DNA of 64,000 nucleotides from Zasmidium citrigriseum (GCA_002786025.1 NHNW01000054.1:124001-188000), one strand, 5' to 3'; shown: positions 22,056 to 32,796, numbered from the stretch's first letter. The notes: a model not told the origin generated them from the letters alone. Made by a program: numbers and translations.

Positions 22056-23133
22056 CGTGATGGCGGGCCGAGTTCAAGTGCTATTAAGGCTGCGGTGGGG
22101 GTTTGGGTTTGAGATTGAAGGTAACACGTTGTTGAAGGATTGGAGATGGACCACGCTGTATTTTCTTTCGCTGTCAAATGTGTGACGGATGCGGCCTTGT
22201 TATAACATTTTACATGGCCCTGGTACGATCGACAAGCTGAAGATTGATGATCGCGACGCCGTTACCAGCGCTGTGCTACTTGACTTCCTTGGGACTGGTA
22301 TAGACTTCAGCCACAGTTCTCGGTAAGCATTGATGTGCGATGCCGAATAAAATTGTCCGAGCGTTCACGCTAGGCACTCCGCATCACGAGCCAAATTTCA
22401 GATTTAGAAATTTCCACAGAGGGAAGGAGGTGACATCACAGCATTGCTTAGCATGAACGTTAAAGCAGCCCTGCAAGCTTGAAGACCCATCATCGAATGA
22501 GTAAGGCTTGCTAGTCTAAACATGTACGCTGGCACGTCTGTAAATGTGCTTCACTTGCTCAACTGCAGGTCGATCGCATGTGCGCCTTTGACGTAGCCAC
22601 CTTTCGAAACGGCAGTCTTGAGACCGGACATTCTCCCGCAACGTTGCCGTGACATTGGTGGCAGCAAAAAGACACCAAGAAGAAGTCAACGTATTGACTG
22701 CTGCTAAGTATTCATGCTCCGGTCGCCGGAACACCGGCGAACATGCATTTCCCATCGACGCAACCGACCTCGTGTAAGTTGCCCATATTGGTCTTGCCGG
22801 AAGGCAAATCTAATTGGAAGAAACTCCAGAAGCCGAACGGCCTGAATACGAAGTTGTTACCTGAGCAAACTCAGTGCTCAAGTACTGAAGCATTCGATGT
22901 GAGCTTACTGTGGTAGAACACGAGGTTGAGAACTCCGCGGCAGTAACGCAATGACGAGCGTAGGCTGTTGCAGATACTCGAAGGCCTATATATATGGGTG
23001 AGCCAAGTCGCTGAAAGAGCTTCATCTGCAACAAGCATTCACATCATCGACATCACCTCAAGCAAGAACACCAACGTTCGTTCCACACATCCAAGCCTCA
23101 GACCTCAAATACATTCATCTCAAAAACGCAACA
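22056..23133. other. divergent intergenic region
   Basis: About 1.1 kb between two divergently transcribed secreted-protein genes; nothing coding is supported. A TATA element near 22987 is listed separately. Confidence 0.5.
22987..22995 (+). promoter_or_regulatory. TATA box of the small secreted protein gene
   Basis: TATATATAT lies about 140 bases before the ATG at 23134, a normal distance for a regulated fungal promoter with a CA-rich leader (CAACATTCACATC-like sequence follows). Confidence 0.55.
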
Positions 23134-23562
23134 ATGCACAGCTCAATCATCACCACCCTGGCTCTCGCCCTCTCAGCCTCTCTCGTCAGCGCCGCACCAG
23201 CACCAGCAGAGGCAGCACCAGTCGCCTTCTTCAACGTCAAGAACTTCATCACCGTCTGCACCGGAAAAGGCACCCATCCCGACTGCGGAACAAGCTTCAG
23301 AGTCTCCTACCAAGGCTCGCAGGAGTACTACTGCTCGGTCAACGTGAAGGACACCGACTACGTCTACTGCGACAACCCAGGTCCCGAGGCCAGCATTGCC
23401 GCATACATCGATAAGGGCGCCAAGCATGGACATCCAGAGCGCACGTTGAAGCTCCGCTATCAGCTTGAGTTTGCCGGTCAGGAGCCACAGAACACGTATG
23501 GCTCGAAGGTCTTGAGCAAGCATCAGAAGACCGAGTTCAAGGTTGTTGCGGATACTGAGTAG
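23134..23562 (+). CDS. small secreted protein, effector-like
   Basis: Intronless, 142 residues. The N-terminus is a signal peptide (MHSSIITTLALALSASLVSA), followed by an Ala/Pro linker (APAPAEAAP) and a mature domain of about 110 residues with four cysteines (TVCTGKG, HPDCGTS, YYCSVN, YVYCDNPG) that could form two disulfides. The family is not recognised. Small size, secretion, paired cysteines and a TATA-type promoter are the general traits of fungal effectors and antimicrobial-like proteins, but nothing in the sequence shows a target. The leader before the ATG is A/C-rich and unstructured, typical of highly expressed secreted proteins. Confidence 0.82.
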   Translation: MHSSIITTLALALSASLVSAAPAPAEAAPVAFFNVKNFITVCTGKGTHPDCGTSFRVSYQGSQEYYCSVNVKDTDYVYCDNPGPEASIAAYIDKGAKHGHPERTLKLRYQLEFAGQEPQNTYGSKVLSKHQKTEFKVVADTE

Positions 23563-23810
23563 CTGCATAAAGATGTCAAGGTAGCACTCGGACAAGAAAG
23601 GAAGGGGAATACCAATGTCGATACTTGAGCCATCGTGGCAGCAGTGAGAAGATAGGGGCTCTTGGTTGTAGATAGAGTTAAGTTTTCCATCATGTCATAA
23701 TGCAATGATCGTTCTTGAAATGATCATACCATCTGCGGCGACTTTCCAACACATTATCGCAACCATTCAATACGTCACAAACATGTCCTCCGAACCTTCT
23801 TGAGCTCAAA

Positions 23811-24272
23811 TCATGCCAAGGCGTACAAGCATACCAGGACGCTTGGAGCATGTGTGAGTGCCAATCGCACGCTCTGTCTTTTGATCAACACCCGAAGTGC
23901 TCCCTCAACCTCTTCGGTCGATTTCGCGGCATCGATCTTCCTAGCCATCGAAAGAACGTATCCAGCTGTCGCCATTGCGCCGGCTTCGAAGGCAAGAACG
24001 GCGGCCATGGCGATTCGAGTCTTTTCAACGAGAAGCAAAGAGCATGCAGAGGTAACCCCGATCGATGCATGTATTGATAGATGGTACGGCGTAAGGAGTT
24101 TCACGAACGTCGGCATGTATTGTTGGAACGTGGTGATTGGTGTTGCCGTGTCGGCTGGTTTTTGCTGATATTTCGGGTTCGGTAGGAAGCCATAAAGCTG
24201 GATCAATTCATCGATGCCGTTGGCCAAGGATGCTGTTGCGAAGATGAGGGCAAGGAGTGTTGGGAGAGCCAT
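23811..24272 (-). CDS. small multi-pass membrane protein, unknown
   Basis: Intronless, 153 residues, ATG at 24270-24272. Hydrophobic segments are seen at about 1-19 (MALPTLLALIFATASLANG), 66-84, 87-108 (AMAAVLAFEAGAMATAGYV) and 136-152, suggesting three or four transmembrane helices; the first could instead be a signal peptide. The pattern resembles small DoxX-like fungal membrane proteins but no signature residue lets me assign the family. A TATATATAT element about 90 bases upstream supports this start. Its 3' end faces the small secreted protein gene with 248 bases between them. Confidence 0.65.
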   Translation of the reverse strand: MALPTLLALIFATASLANGIDELIQLYGFLPNPKYQQKPADTATPITTFQQYMPTFVKLLTPYHLSIHASIGVTSACSLLLVEKTRIAMAAVLAFEAGAMATAGYVLSMARKIDAAKSTEEVEGALRVLIKRQSVRLALTHAPSVLVCLYALA

Positions 24273-24357
24273 ATTTGGCGGTTCTCGTGGAATGTCTCTG
24301 GTTGCAAGTGAATAGTTGAGGCACTTGCCTTCCGTTAGTACTTATCTCCAGCTCGAG

Positions 24358-24367
24358 GTATATATAT
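24358..24367 (-). promoter_or_regulatory. TATA box of the small membrane protein gene
   Basis: TATATATATG lies about 90 bases upstream of the minus-strand start codon at 24272. Confidence 0.5.
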
Positions 24368-25524
24368 GTTGCCCGGAGGATGACATTGGAGCTGAAAGCT
24401 CAATCACCCTGGTAGGACCGATATCGTGGCTTGGGCTAAGGCTTTTCCGGACGCGCATGCCTCGCCATCTGAAGAACATCAGGATCAAAGTAGTCATTTC
24501 CCGTAGCACGGCGTTGTGTTTTGGCGTTTTCGTTAGTGCAGAATCGGCGTTTACTGCGGGCATAAGTACATGCCTCGTAGAGCGAATGTTGATTGGGCCA
24601 TCGTCATAGCTGTATACGAGCGACGGCAAGGTGCAAGAGGTGGCTTGTTTTCAATGGGGGAAATGCGTCGACATGCCCGACGGCAGCGGCAGTGAAATAT
24701 ACCGACGGCCGTCCAGATTCGAGAGGTGGTTCTCCAGCGCAATCTATCGAAAGACAATTTTTGATAGAAGCTGCGCATATTGGAGGCCTGATGTCGTCGT
24801 TTCGTCAGGATATCGATCCATGTCACGAGGAATGATTTTATGGTCCAAAAAGCAATCATCCCCATCCCCAGGCTTTTTCGTCAGGCTTCGAGGCTGGCCG
24901 GCAGATTTTGAAAATATGTTGAGGTATCAGCAGAATTCGCTTCTATCAGTAGCAGTGCAAGAGAGCCCAACTCCATGGCGAACAAAATTGATGATGATGA
25001 TGGTGATGGTGGGAAGGTTCCTGCCCCAAGCGAGCCCTCGCGAGCTGCAATCTCGCAGGCAAGGATTCTCGCCGGCAAATCTGCGGGATCATTTGGACCA
25101 CGTCTGAGAGTGAATGACCTGACCCTGTTATCAACATCTGAATTCACCCAACATCTTTTTCAAGAGCAGAGAACGCCAAGAAGAGGAAAACTGGTGATGT
25201 CGCACAAAAGAGCGTCTTCGGCATCAACTCCGTGCGAGATTTCGGCACCCAACTCACGCAGAAGTTTTGACAGAGAAGGTGCAAGCGAGATTTGACGACT
25301 CCTCCGTCTCGTTGGTCAGCAAATCAAGGACTACTACATATGACCTCGTAAATCGTATACGCAACTACTTCACCTTGACCTCGATATCAGCATCAGCTGG
25401 ACACGGAACATGAACGTCGCCGCTGACCACGATATTATTACTCTTGCTACCTCCACGACATAGCAAATCCCGTACATCTCCCCGTCCAAGACCAAGCCCG
25501 CGTACAAGAAAGAGTCAGTCCGCG
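24368..25524. other. intergenic, divergent promoter region
   Basis: About 1.15 kb upstream of the P450 gene. A short GATGAT/GGTGAT run lies at about 24988-25012. No gene is supported. Confidence 0.5.
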
Positions 25525-27236
25525 ATGGAGACACTGCTCGCCACCATCGCCAGAATCCCCACGCCCATCCTTATAGCGGCATCACCATTCCTGGCCATCG
25601 CCCTCGTCCTTACACTCACAAGAGCAATCACAACATGGAACTACTACTCCTCCCTCCGCCAATTCACAGACTCCCCCCACGGCGGCCAAAAAGTCGTAAC
25701 TCCACCTCAAATCCCCTGTACGTCCACCCTAAACCACCTCCTTATCTCACAGATATACTCACACAACTCCTATGTAAAGACACAATCCCCTGGCTCGGAA
25801 ACTCCCTCGACTTCCTCAAACCCTCCCCCGGAGCCTTCTGGACAACCCTCTTCACCTACCACCCCCGGTCAACAGGCGTCTGCACGCTCCTAATGGGCGG
25901 CCGCAAATCCCACATCCTCTTCTCCTCCACAACCGTCCAAGCCATGTTCAAAGCTAAAACCCCCAAACGCGACGCCTTCGACCTCGAACTCTACGACACA
26001 GTCTTCAAAATGTCCCCCGATCAGATCGCAGCCGTGACGGCGGGGAAACATATGGAGGAAGTCATGAATTCCAAGTATATGATTAACTTTGAGCGGGTGA
26101 ATGAATTGACCGAACACTTTTCGATATCGCTGGAGAGGGTCCTGGGGGAGGACGCCGAAGAAATGGTCAAGTTGGATGAAGTAGGCCTTTACGAATGGTT
26201 ACGAGATCGAATGTTCACAGCAAGTTGCTACGCCCTCCTCGGCGAAAAACTAAAAGAGATGTACCCCTCCTTCTGCTCCGACTTCTACGGTTTCGACAGC
26301 GAATTCCTCAAATTTTTCTTCCGCTTCCCGGCCTTCATGATCAAAGACGCCGTCGCCCGGCGAGAGAGGATCTTCGACAACCTGGAAAAATGGAGCAAGG
26401 AAATGCATCGGTTGAGTGGTGGGAAACCGATAGATCCTGAAGGACCGGCGTGGGAGCCGTTATTTGGGAGTCGATTGAATAGGGCGAGACATTTGGATTA
26501 TGCGGCGCGAGGGCTGAATTGGAGGTCTTCGGCGGCGTTGGATTTGGGGATTACGTTTGGGTTGTCGAGTAATGCTATTCCGGCGACGGGGTGGATGTTG
26601 TTTCATATTTTGGATCCGAAGAATCCCGCTTTGCTGGAGAGGATTCTGGCTGAGATCAAAACGTCGACAAAGGAAGACGGAAATCTGGACATCGCTACTC
26701 TCGTCGCTCAACCACTCTTGCAGAGTGTATGGACCGAGACGCTACGACTCTACACAGATGTCCTGGTAACAAGAAACCTCCCAGAGGATATCACCCTCCC
26801 CCTCGACGAATCAGGAAAACACCACGTCCTCTTCCGCGCAGGCGACAACGTCTTCGCCCCATCATTCCTCGGCCACCACGATTCAAACGTCTGGTCCACG
26901 GAAACAGCACCCTACGACGTCTTCGACGCAGACCGCTTCCTCGTAAAAGACCCAAGGACCGGTGAGGAGTCCTTCAGCATGAGCCGCACGACGGGCAAAT
27001 TCTTCCCTTTCGGCGGCGGTAAGACTATCTGTCCAGGCCGAATCTTCGCCAAGCAGGAAGCTCTGGGAGCGTTGGCGATGATTTTGTTGCGGTTTGATTT
27101 CGAGTTTAAGGGGTATGTTGATGCGGATAAGAAGCCTACGGAGAAATTTCCTGGGATGCCGAAGGCTTTTCCTGGCTCGGGGGCTTTGAGTCCAGGTGGC
27201 GATATGCGGGTGAAGATTCGGAGGAGGCAGTGGTGA
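25525..27236 (+). CDS. cytochrome P450, CYP7/CYP8-like
   Basis: Inferred CDS is join(25525..25717, 25780..27236), 549 residues. Exon 1 encodes a membrane anchor (about residues 12-32, TPILIAASPFLAIALVLTLT) and ends in PPQIP; a 62-nt intron (GTACGT..GTAAAG, phase 1) restores the family motif PPQIPYTIPWLGNSLDF. A nearer CACAG acceptor would make a 35-nt intron and miss this motif. The heme loop is FFPFGGGKTICPGRIFA with Cys482 as thiolate ligand; the K-helix ExxR is TETLRL. The I-helix region reads FGLSSNAIPATGWML, lacking the usual A/G-G-x-D/E-T-T and resembling the CYP7/CYP8 type. The enzyme is expected in the ER membrane; its substrate is unknown. It converges on a thioesterase gene 45 bases away. 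Confidence 0.9.
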
Positions 27237-27281
27237 AAGCACCTTCCAGATTCCGCGCCAGACGTGGAAGAATGGACCTCG

Positions 27282-27920
27282 TTACAACTTCCCTCCCTTC
27301 CCCTCCGTCTTCTTCGCACTAACCCACATCCCCACCGCCCCTCCATGCACAACACCCCCCTCCCCCTCCACAACGCCCTCAGCCCAAGCCTTCCTCCTCC
27401 CCTTTTCCACCCTAACATCCGTAACCCAACACCTCACCATCACCGTCCCCGGCGTGCGTACAGGAGCCTTATACGTAACATTAAGCTGCACAGTGAACAT
27501 AGGATTACTAACCGCCGTCTCCTGCAACGCCAAACCCACAGCCCCTCCCAACGAAGAGTCCAAAAGACAACTCAAAACGCCACCGTGCAGAATGTCGGGA
27601 TGGGCGTTGAGGTCCCCGCCGAAGGTGTAGAAGCGGCGGACTTCGGCTCTCTCGTTTTCGTCCTGGGGAAAGGTTAGGGGGTTGGGTGATTTTGACGGTC
27701 GGTAGAAAGATAGGAGTTCGGTTATGGTTTCGGGCGTGTTCCAGGTTTTGGCCATTAGGGTGTGCCCTTTGCCTTCGTGGGTTACGGCGCGGGACATGGG
27801 GACTACGTGGAAAGACGTGTCGTCGAGGGTTGGGCGGAGGAAGGGTTGCGAGGAGAAGTGGTCGAGGGTTGATTGGGGGAGTTTGGAGGAGGCCTTTCTT
27901 GGAGACTTGTAGGATGTCAT
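27282..27920 (-). CDS. hotdog-fold thioesterase (PaaI-like)
   Basis: Intronless, 212 residues from the ATG at 27918-27920. The hotdog core is seen in GGDLNAHPDILHGGVLSCLL followed by DSSLGGAVGLAL, with the HGG motif usual in PaaI/4HBT-type acyl-CoA thioesterases, and then the strand VQLNVTYKAPVRTPGTVMV. Such enzymes hydrolyse acyl-CoA or acyl-ACP thioesters. The N-terminal 60 residues lack a clear mitochondrial or peroxisomal signal. The frame remains open for 146 more codons upstream (to 28358), but that stretch has no recognisable domain, so I take it as 5' UTR. The gene ends 45 bases from the P450 stop codon on the opposite strand, so the two 3' UTRs very probably overlap. Confidence 0.87.
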   Translation of the reverse strand: MTSYKSPRKASSKLPQSTLDHFSSQPFLRPTLDDTSFHVVPMSRAVTHEGKGHTLMAKTWNTPETITELLSFYRPSKSPNPLTFPQDENERAEVRRFYTFGGDLNAHPDILHGGVLSCLLDSSLGGAVGLALQETAVSNPMFTVQLNVTYKAPVRTPGTVMVRCWVTDVRVEKGRRKAWAEGVVEGEGGVVHGGAVGMWVSAKKTEGKGGKL

Positions 27921-28449
27921 GTTCGTTGTGTTGATGTTGGCATTGAGTATGCTGGAGTCGACGTGCGTGGCGATCGCTGAAACGCAGCAAGCCCGAGTGC
28001 GAGAGCTTGACAAAACTTTTCGGGTTTGAGCTCGATACGAATCGGACACCGTATCGAGATCGTACGGAGTCGTGCAATTAGCTCTGATGAGATGAAAGTT
28101 GATGTTGAGAATCGAAATGTCGTCGACTCGAGCTGGAAGAGTGTCGTCGATCAAACTGCCGAGGTCGTCGGGCTGAGGTCCGTCCCACTTCGCTCTGCGA
28201 CAGTCGTTGAAGGCGGTACAACTTACCGCAAGTATGCTTGAAAGCTCATGAATAGTCTTCGCCTGAAGATCTGTGATAGACGTATAGCTGATGTTACAAA
28301 TGTACGAAATAAATCGAAGGCAAGCCCCAAATTTCAAACGAGCGAAAGATTTCGACATCTGAAAGAGTGTCTTGCAACCAGGCCGAACTCCAGCACCCGC
28401 AAGCCATTATCCCAATTGGCCAGCCACTCTTGTGCCGCCCTCAGAAGCT
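27921..28449. other. intergenic region
   Basis: Upstream of the thioesterase. Contains the open but uncharacterised 5' extension of its frame and the 3' flank of the next secreted-protein gene; nothing else supported. Confidence 0.45.
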
Positions 28450-28974
28450 CTACCACCAATTGTTTGGAGGAGGCGAGCAGTTGGCATCCGCATTAACAGG
28501 GTTGAAACTATCAAAGTTCAAGTTCCGAGCCGCACGCTGACAAGCTGCACCGAAACCATTGACATCCAGGCCAACATTGTTCTGGTCGTAGCACTGCAAT
28601 ACCAAGTCAGCCATGCTCCTCACCAAGTCTTCATCCCATCGAGAACTTACAGTCTTGTCCCACTCATCGAAGTAGAGGTTGCCCCAGATACGGGCCAACT
28701 GGTTGCAAGCCTCACGGCCGACGTCTTCGTCTTCCTGCTGGTTGGTGTTGCAGGTGCAGCCGACGCGGTAGTCGGTCGGTGGTTGTTGACGACCGCCCCA
28801 GCGACCGCCCCATGGTTGTGGGTTCCACTGGCGCGGGTGGAAGTTCTGGTAGCGGTTGCCGCCCCATTGAGCGACGGCGCTGTTGATGATTGTCAGTAGG
28901 GTATAGCGATGCGATGAGTTACAGAAGGCATACGAAGCCGCGAAGAAGAGGGCGGTAGCAGCGATGAGTTGCAT
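28450..28974 (-). CDS. small secreted Cys-rich protein with three exons
   Basis: Inferred CDS is complement(28450..28593, 28651..28879, 28934..28974), 137 residues. Exon 1 plus exon 2 give a signal peptide (MQLIAATALFFAASAVAQ). Intron 1 is 54 nt (GTATGC, CTACTGACA, CAACAG; phase 2). Intron 2 is 57 nt (GTAAGT, GCTGACTT, TTGCAG; phase 0); it has no in-frame stop and a length divisible by three, so retention would insert 19 residues. The mature protein begins with a Trp/Arg/Pro/Gly-rich region (QWNPQPWGGRWGGRQQPP) and then six cysteines (GCTCNT, EACNQ, KTCYD, AACQR, ANCSP). The family is not recognised; an extracellular effector-like or wall-associated role is inference from composition. Confidence 0.8.
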   Translation of the reverse strand: MQLIAATALFFAASYAFCNSSHRYTLLTIINSAVAQWGGNRYQNFHPRQWNPQPWGGRWGGRQQPPTDYRVGCTCNTNQQEDEDVGREACNQLARIWGNLYFDEWDKTVSSRWDEDLVRSMADLVLQCYDQNNVGLDVNGFGAACQRAARNLNFDSFNPVNADANCSPPPNNWW

Positions 28975-30045
28975 GTTGGCGTTAAAGGCGAGGCTTGACT
29001 TGCTGGTAGTTGGTGGTGCGAAAGGCTTCGATGCTTGTCTCTGAAGATGTCGACTGCACATGCCGTGGGTCGAGTGCAGATGCTTTTATACACTGCAGAC
29101 CCGGCTGCAGAGGGAATGATCTCACGCGGAAGCCTTGTCGGTTCTTCGATAGGCAAGCATTCGTCGCGTGGCACCCACGGCCGAGAACGACTTTAGCTTT
29201 CGTTCGCGCCCTTCATATCATTCAGTCCAGGTGTTGAACAAAGAGTATCCATATCTGCGGAGGGAGCGGATGGCTCTTGAGACACAGTCCTTCCCAGCTG
29301 GACGGGCAGCGAACTCTGGGCGCCCTTGGTCAAAGGTGGCACTGAATCATGACTTGCTGAGTGACCATATGTCAATTCGAGAAGAGGAAGGTTAGCCCTA
29401 GACTCTGCGTCAGTTCAAATGCCAAGCCCATGTTGATGGACACCAGGCTGGGCTTGAGTTTGTCGATCACTCGGACTCGCTCATGGCGACACTTGACGTC
29501 GGCCAGGAACACATGGCAATGCATGCCAAAGCCAGAAGATCAAGAACAAGCATTCCTGACGCCATTGACTCGTGGCAAGTCGTGAACAGTGACAGGCTAG
29601 CCGCATGGGAGACGGACTTTCCAGGCTGAAACACGCACATGGCAAGTGACCGGGTTGAGGCTGTGTCCTCAGTTTCGGAATCGGAAAGCCTTGGAAGGCG
29701 TTCAACACGGCACGATCAGAAAGGCGCTCGTACATCTCCAATGCTAGGGCTGGACTTTGTGGACACATGCGTCCAAGAACCGGTCACATCCGCGCCGGCA
29801 ATTCGCCGGTATGTCAGCAATTGATATCGAACCAGAAGGATCGCTCCTGGCAAGCATTGCGCCAAAGATAACGATTGATTCTGCCTGCGAGAAGGTCAAT
29901 TCCCATCATATGGCTTTCCCAGGTCCGTGCGAAAATCCATCTCAGTCGTACCCCCCTCGTGGCGATTGTGCTGAGGTTTGGGCAACTGAAAATGTTTGAT
30001 ACCGATCAAAGCGTATATTTACAAAGTTCGGGATTGTAGGTGTAT
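28975..30045. other. intergenic region
   Basis: About 1.07 kb between the secreted-protein promoter and the 3' end of the complex I subunit gene. No gene is supported on either strand. Confidence 0.5.
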
Positions 30046-30843
30046 CTATCGTTGTTCGTAAGGAGCTCCAGTAGCAGTCTGATACTGCGCTGTGGCGCCC
30101 GTCTTGGCTCCGGCACCTAAGTCAGCCGCGGGGATCTGTGCTGCGTTGCTCGTTGGCTCGAGGGGATACGAAGTCGAAGGAAGGCTTTCAAGGTGTTTGC
30201 GATGGTGCTCGTGCGCCTGCAAAGCGTGAGTACAGCATTACAAGCAGATTGCTTGGTCCAACTCACAAATGGCAGACCACAGTAGGTGCACCAGCAGATC
30301 TGTGGCTTGTCGACATTGATGAAGATTCTTGGGTGTCCCAATGGTCCACCTCCGCCGTCGCAAGACACAATACGCTCCTTCGTCCATGTCACGGGTTGCT
30401 GATGGATGAGCTCGATAGCAGCGAGAGGTCGTGGCTGGCGAATGGTCAGCCATTGAATCTCAATCCCTCCACAAACAGTATTTGGCGCCACCAAAGAACT
30501 CTGTCCTGTATATTCATACCTGATCTTCCATGATAGTCTGCTCGAATCGCGGGCCAACCATGGCCTTTGCCCGTGGCTGCTGGCTCCTGCTCCAAGTCTG
30601 GGCTCTGTTGGGGGCCTGCATTTGCCGCATCTCCTCCGCCTCGGCCTCATTCTCCACCAAAGTCTTATCTTGACCTTTGGACACGCTTGGGAGGGTATTG
30701 GTGCCGGAGACGGGGGAGCGGCGCTCCTGGGGGTTGGGGTTGTTGGCGGGCACGGGGTTGTCGGTCTGGGTGCTGTAGGACCGCACTGCGATTGTTCGGC
30801 GGGTAATGGCTGGCAACAGCCTGTGGGCGCTCCTCTGCAGCAT
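30046..30843 (-). CDS. NDUFS6: mitochondrial complex I zinc-binding subunit (NDUFS6 type)
   Basis: Inferred CDS is complement(30046..30216, 30267..30434, 30520..30843), 220 residues. The N-terminus is a mitochondrial presequence rich in Arg and Ser (MLQRSAHRLLPAITRRTIAV). Intron 1 is 85 nt (GTATGA, GGCTGACC, CGCCAG) and intron 2 is 50 nt (GTGAGT..TTGCAG), both phase 0. The diagnostic zinc-finger segment reads CDGGGGPLGHPRIFINVDKP and then QICWCTYCGLPF; Cys133, His142, Cys157 and Cys160 fit the four zinc ligands. After splicing, the His-rich AHEHHRKHLE follows the finger as in the family. The protein acts in the peripheral arm of NADH:ubiquinone oxidoreductase in the inner membrane. The long Gln/Pro-rich linker between presequence and finger is typical of fungal forms. 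Confidence 0.9.
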
Positions 30844-31104
30844 CGTGGCGGCGGTGTTGTGCGGTGGTGGAGGAGGTTGTCGTCGCCAATTGAAGTTCGT
30901 AATTGCTCGGCTTCTGAATGGATAGCTTGGGGTGTCCGTGCAGCGATCACGTGAAAGCGAGCGCTAGCGCGATATCTCTAAAGCAGAATCCACTCCTACC
31001 ATCGTTCATCTCCTTGTTTTCCTTCCGCGCGCAACATCTTAACCATCACTTCGCAAAGTCAATTGATACCTCAAAAGACACAGCACCCTTACTCATGGAT
31101 TCTC

Positions 31105-32432
31105 TCCAGTCAGGGTCAATCTGCACTGCCACCTGAAAGGGACTTCGATTGGCCTTCCGTCCGCCAAATGCCCTGAACAATGTTCCTCTACACTTCTGCC
31201 TCTTCGATCTGCCTCTACGCCCATGACGATGAGTATGGCCTTGCTTTGCACACGGCTGCAGTCTTGGGAAACTCAGACCTTCTCCGGCGTATATTGTCTG
31301 CAGACCTCGACGCGAACAAGCATGGTGGCATCTTCGACTATCCGATATACGCTGCAATCTGGGAAGGTAATCCTGCTGCTATCGAGGTACTGGCTGCCGC
31401 TGGTTTTAATGTTCACATTCGATCTTCTCGCAAAGGTTTGGCTTTGGGCTATGTATTTGTTGCTATCAGCCAGAACGTGTTCGGACACTGTTGCGACACG
31501 GCGCCGATCCAGACGCTTACTCCTCGGACACAGAGACGGTACTCGACGTTGCGATCACAAACGATCTCAAGGGCAACTGCGCCTCACTCTCTGTGCTCCT
31601 TGAACCAAGCCGCAAGATGAGCACCATGGTTGACCACTTCGTGGGAGCAGCGAGTAACGGAGAACTGGTCCTGAGTCTCCTTGGTCACGACACATAGGTT
31701 TACGTCCCGTCGGAGGCGTTCCTGGCCATCTTGCAAAGTAAGACGTTCATAAAAGATGAGTACGACGACCGTCGGAAAGCCTTGAGCTCAAAGCGAAGCC
31801 TTCTCTCGCCCCAAACATCCATCCGTCAAAACTGAAATGCTCACAGCCGCGAAGGGCCTGGAGGGCCTGGGGGCCTCCTTTCAACGACCAGTCCAGACAT
31901 GACGATCGCGGACGATGCCCTCGCCGACGTCCTCGCACAATGTCGCAAAGGGCTTCACTACGTTCTGGGAGGCTGTCAGAGGGCACTGAATGCTCTCGTC
32001 AACGCCCCACAGATCGGAATGGTGCCTTAACCATTCTGCACGACCGATTTGCCGAAGTGCTGTGCTACAAGGAAGTCGAGATTCTACTGGACGATGGCAT
32101 TTCGGTCGAGCTTTCTCTGTCTGCGTCGCGGAACATGACGCCCAGCGTACTGGAACGTGTGGGAGACACCAAAGCACCCAAAGGGAAGGGTCTTCCATAC
32201 GTCGACATGCTCAGCACTCCTGCTTCTGCGAAGACACGGCCTCCTCTGCGACAGTCGAAAGCTGCTGTACGCTTCTAGCAGCATCAGCAGGCTTGGACCC
32301 AGCTGTCGATCAGGTTCGCCCGCAACTTGCATGCGCATCCCGTTCCGTGCGGTCAACTAGAGGCTCTCAGCCTCAAAGGCACCATAGTTCGGACACTAGC
32401 GGGTACCTCACTCAGCGCTATACGGCCAGCTA
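31105..32432 (+). pseudogene. decayed ankyrin-repeat gene
   Basis: Ankyrin-like fragments lie in different frames on the plus strand. One is 31206-31440 (YGLALHTAAVLGNSDLLRRI, then FDYPIYAAIWEGNPAAIEVL). A shift follows, then 31470-31697 (ERVRTLLRHGADPDAY, then ETVLDVAITNDLKG) ending in a stop. A third is about 32010-32278 (TILHDRFAEVLCYKEVEILL). No plausible intron joins the first two in frame: the only acceptor-like site gives a 36-nt gap in the wrong phase. I therefore read it as a pseudogene, although an unusual intron or a sequence error cannot be excluded. It lies downstream of the NDUFS6 promoter and before the GH99-like gene. Confidence 0.55.
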
Positions 32433-32796
32433 AAGCAGGGTCTTTGTCTCTGAAGGTGTGGTGGCATCCAAATAGGGTATATGAAGCCGGAGCTTGAATC
32501 TGCTCCCTGCAGACCTCAAGACCACGGTTGGAACCTCTTTGATCCGTTGGTTTGCTGGCTGACATGACCGCAGAAGCGCCAGGAGAATACTGCCTAAGAC
32601 GAAGGACATCGTACTACCTGTCAGAGCCGGGAGCGCCAACATTGCATTAGTGAGCGGGTTGGATACGAATGAATACTCATCATCCGATGCATTGTACCTC
32701 CAGCCGGTCTTCGAGCGGCACGGGAGGCCTGCACTACAAAGAGCCGTGAACTTCGCCACGAAGATTTTTGAATACTTTCATCACTCAGTCGCAACC
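32433..32796. other. promoter region of the GH99-like gene
   Basis: 364 bases with no coding signal; presumed promoter and leader. Confidence 0.4.

Noticed and set aside
25718..25752. 35-nt intron in the P450 using the nearer CACAG acceptor
   Set aside because: Below the usual size for these introns and it destroys the PPxxPYxIPWLG motif; the 62-nt intron restores it.
25525..27920. Secondary-metabolite cluster around the P450
   Set aside because: No PKS, NRPS, terpene synthase, transporter or pathway regulator nearby.
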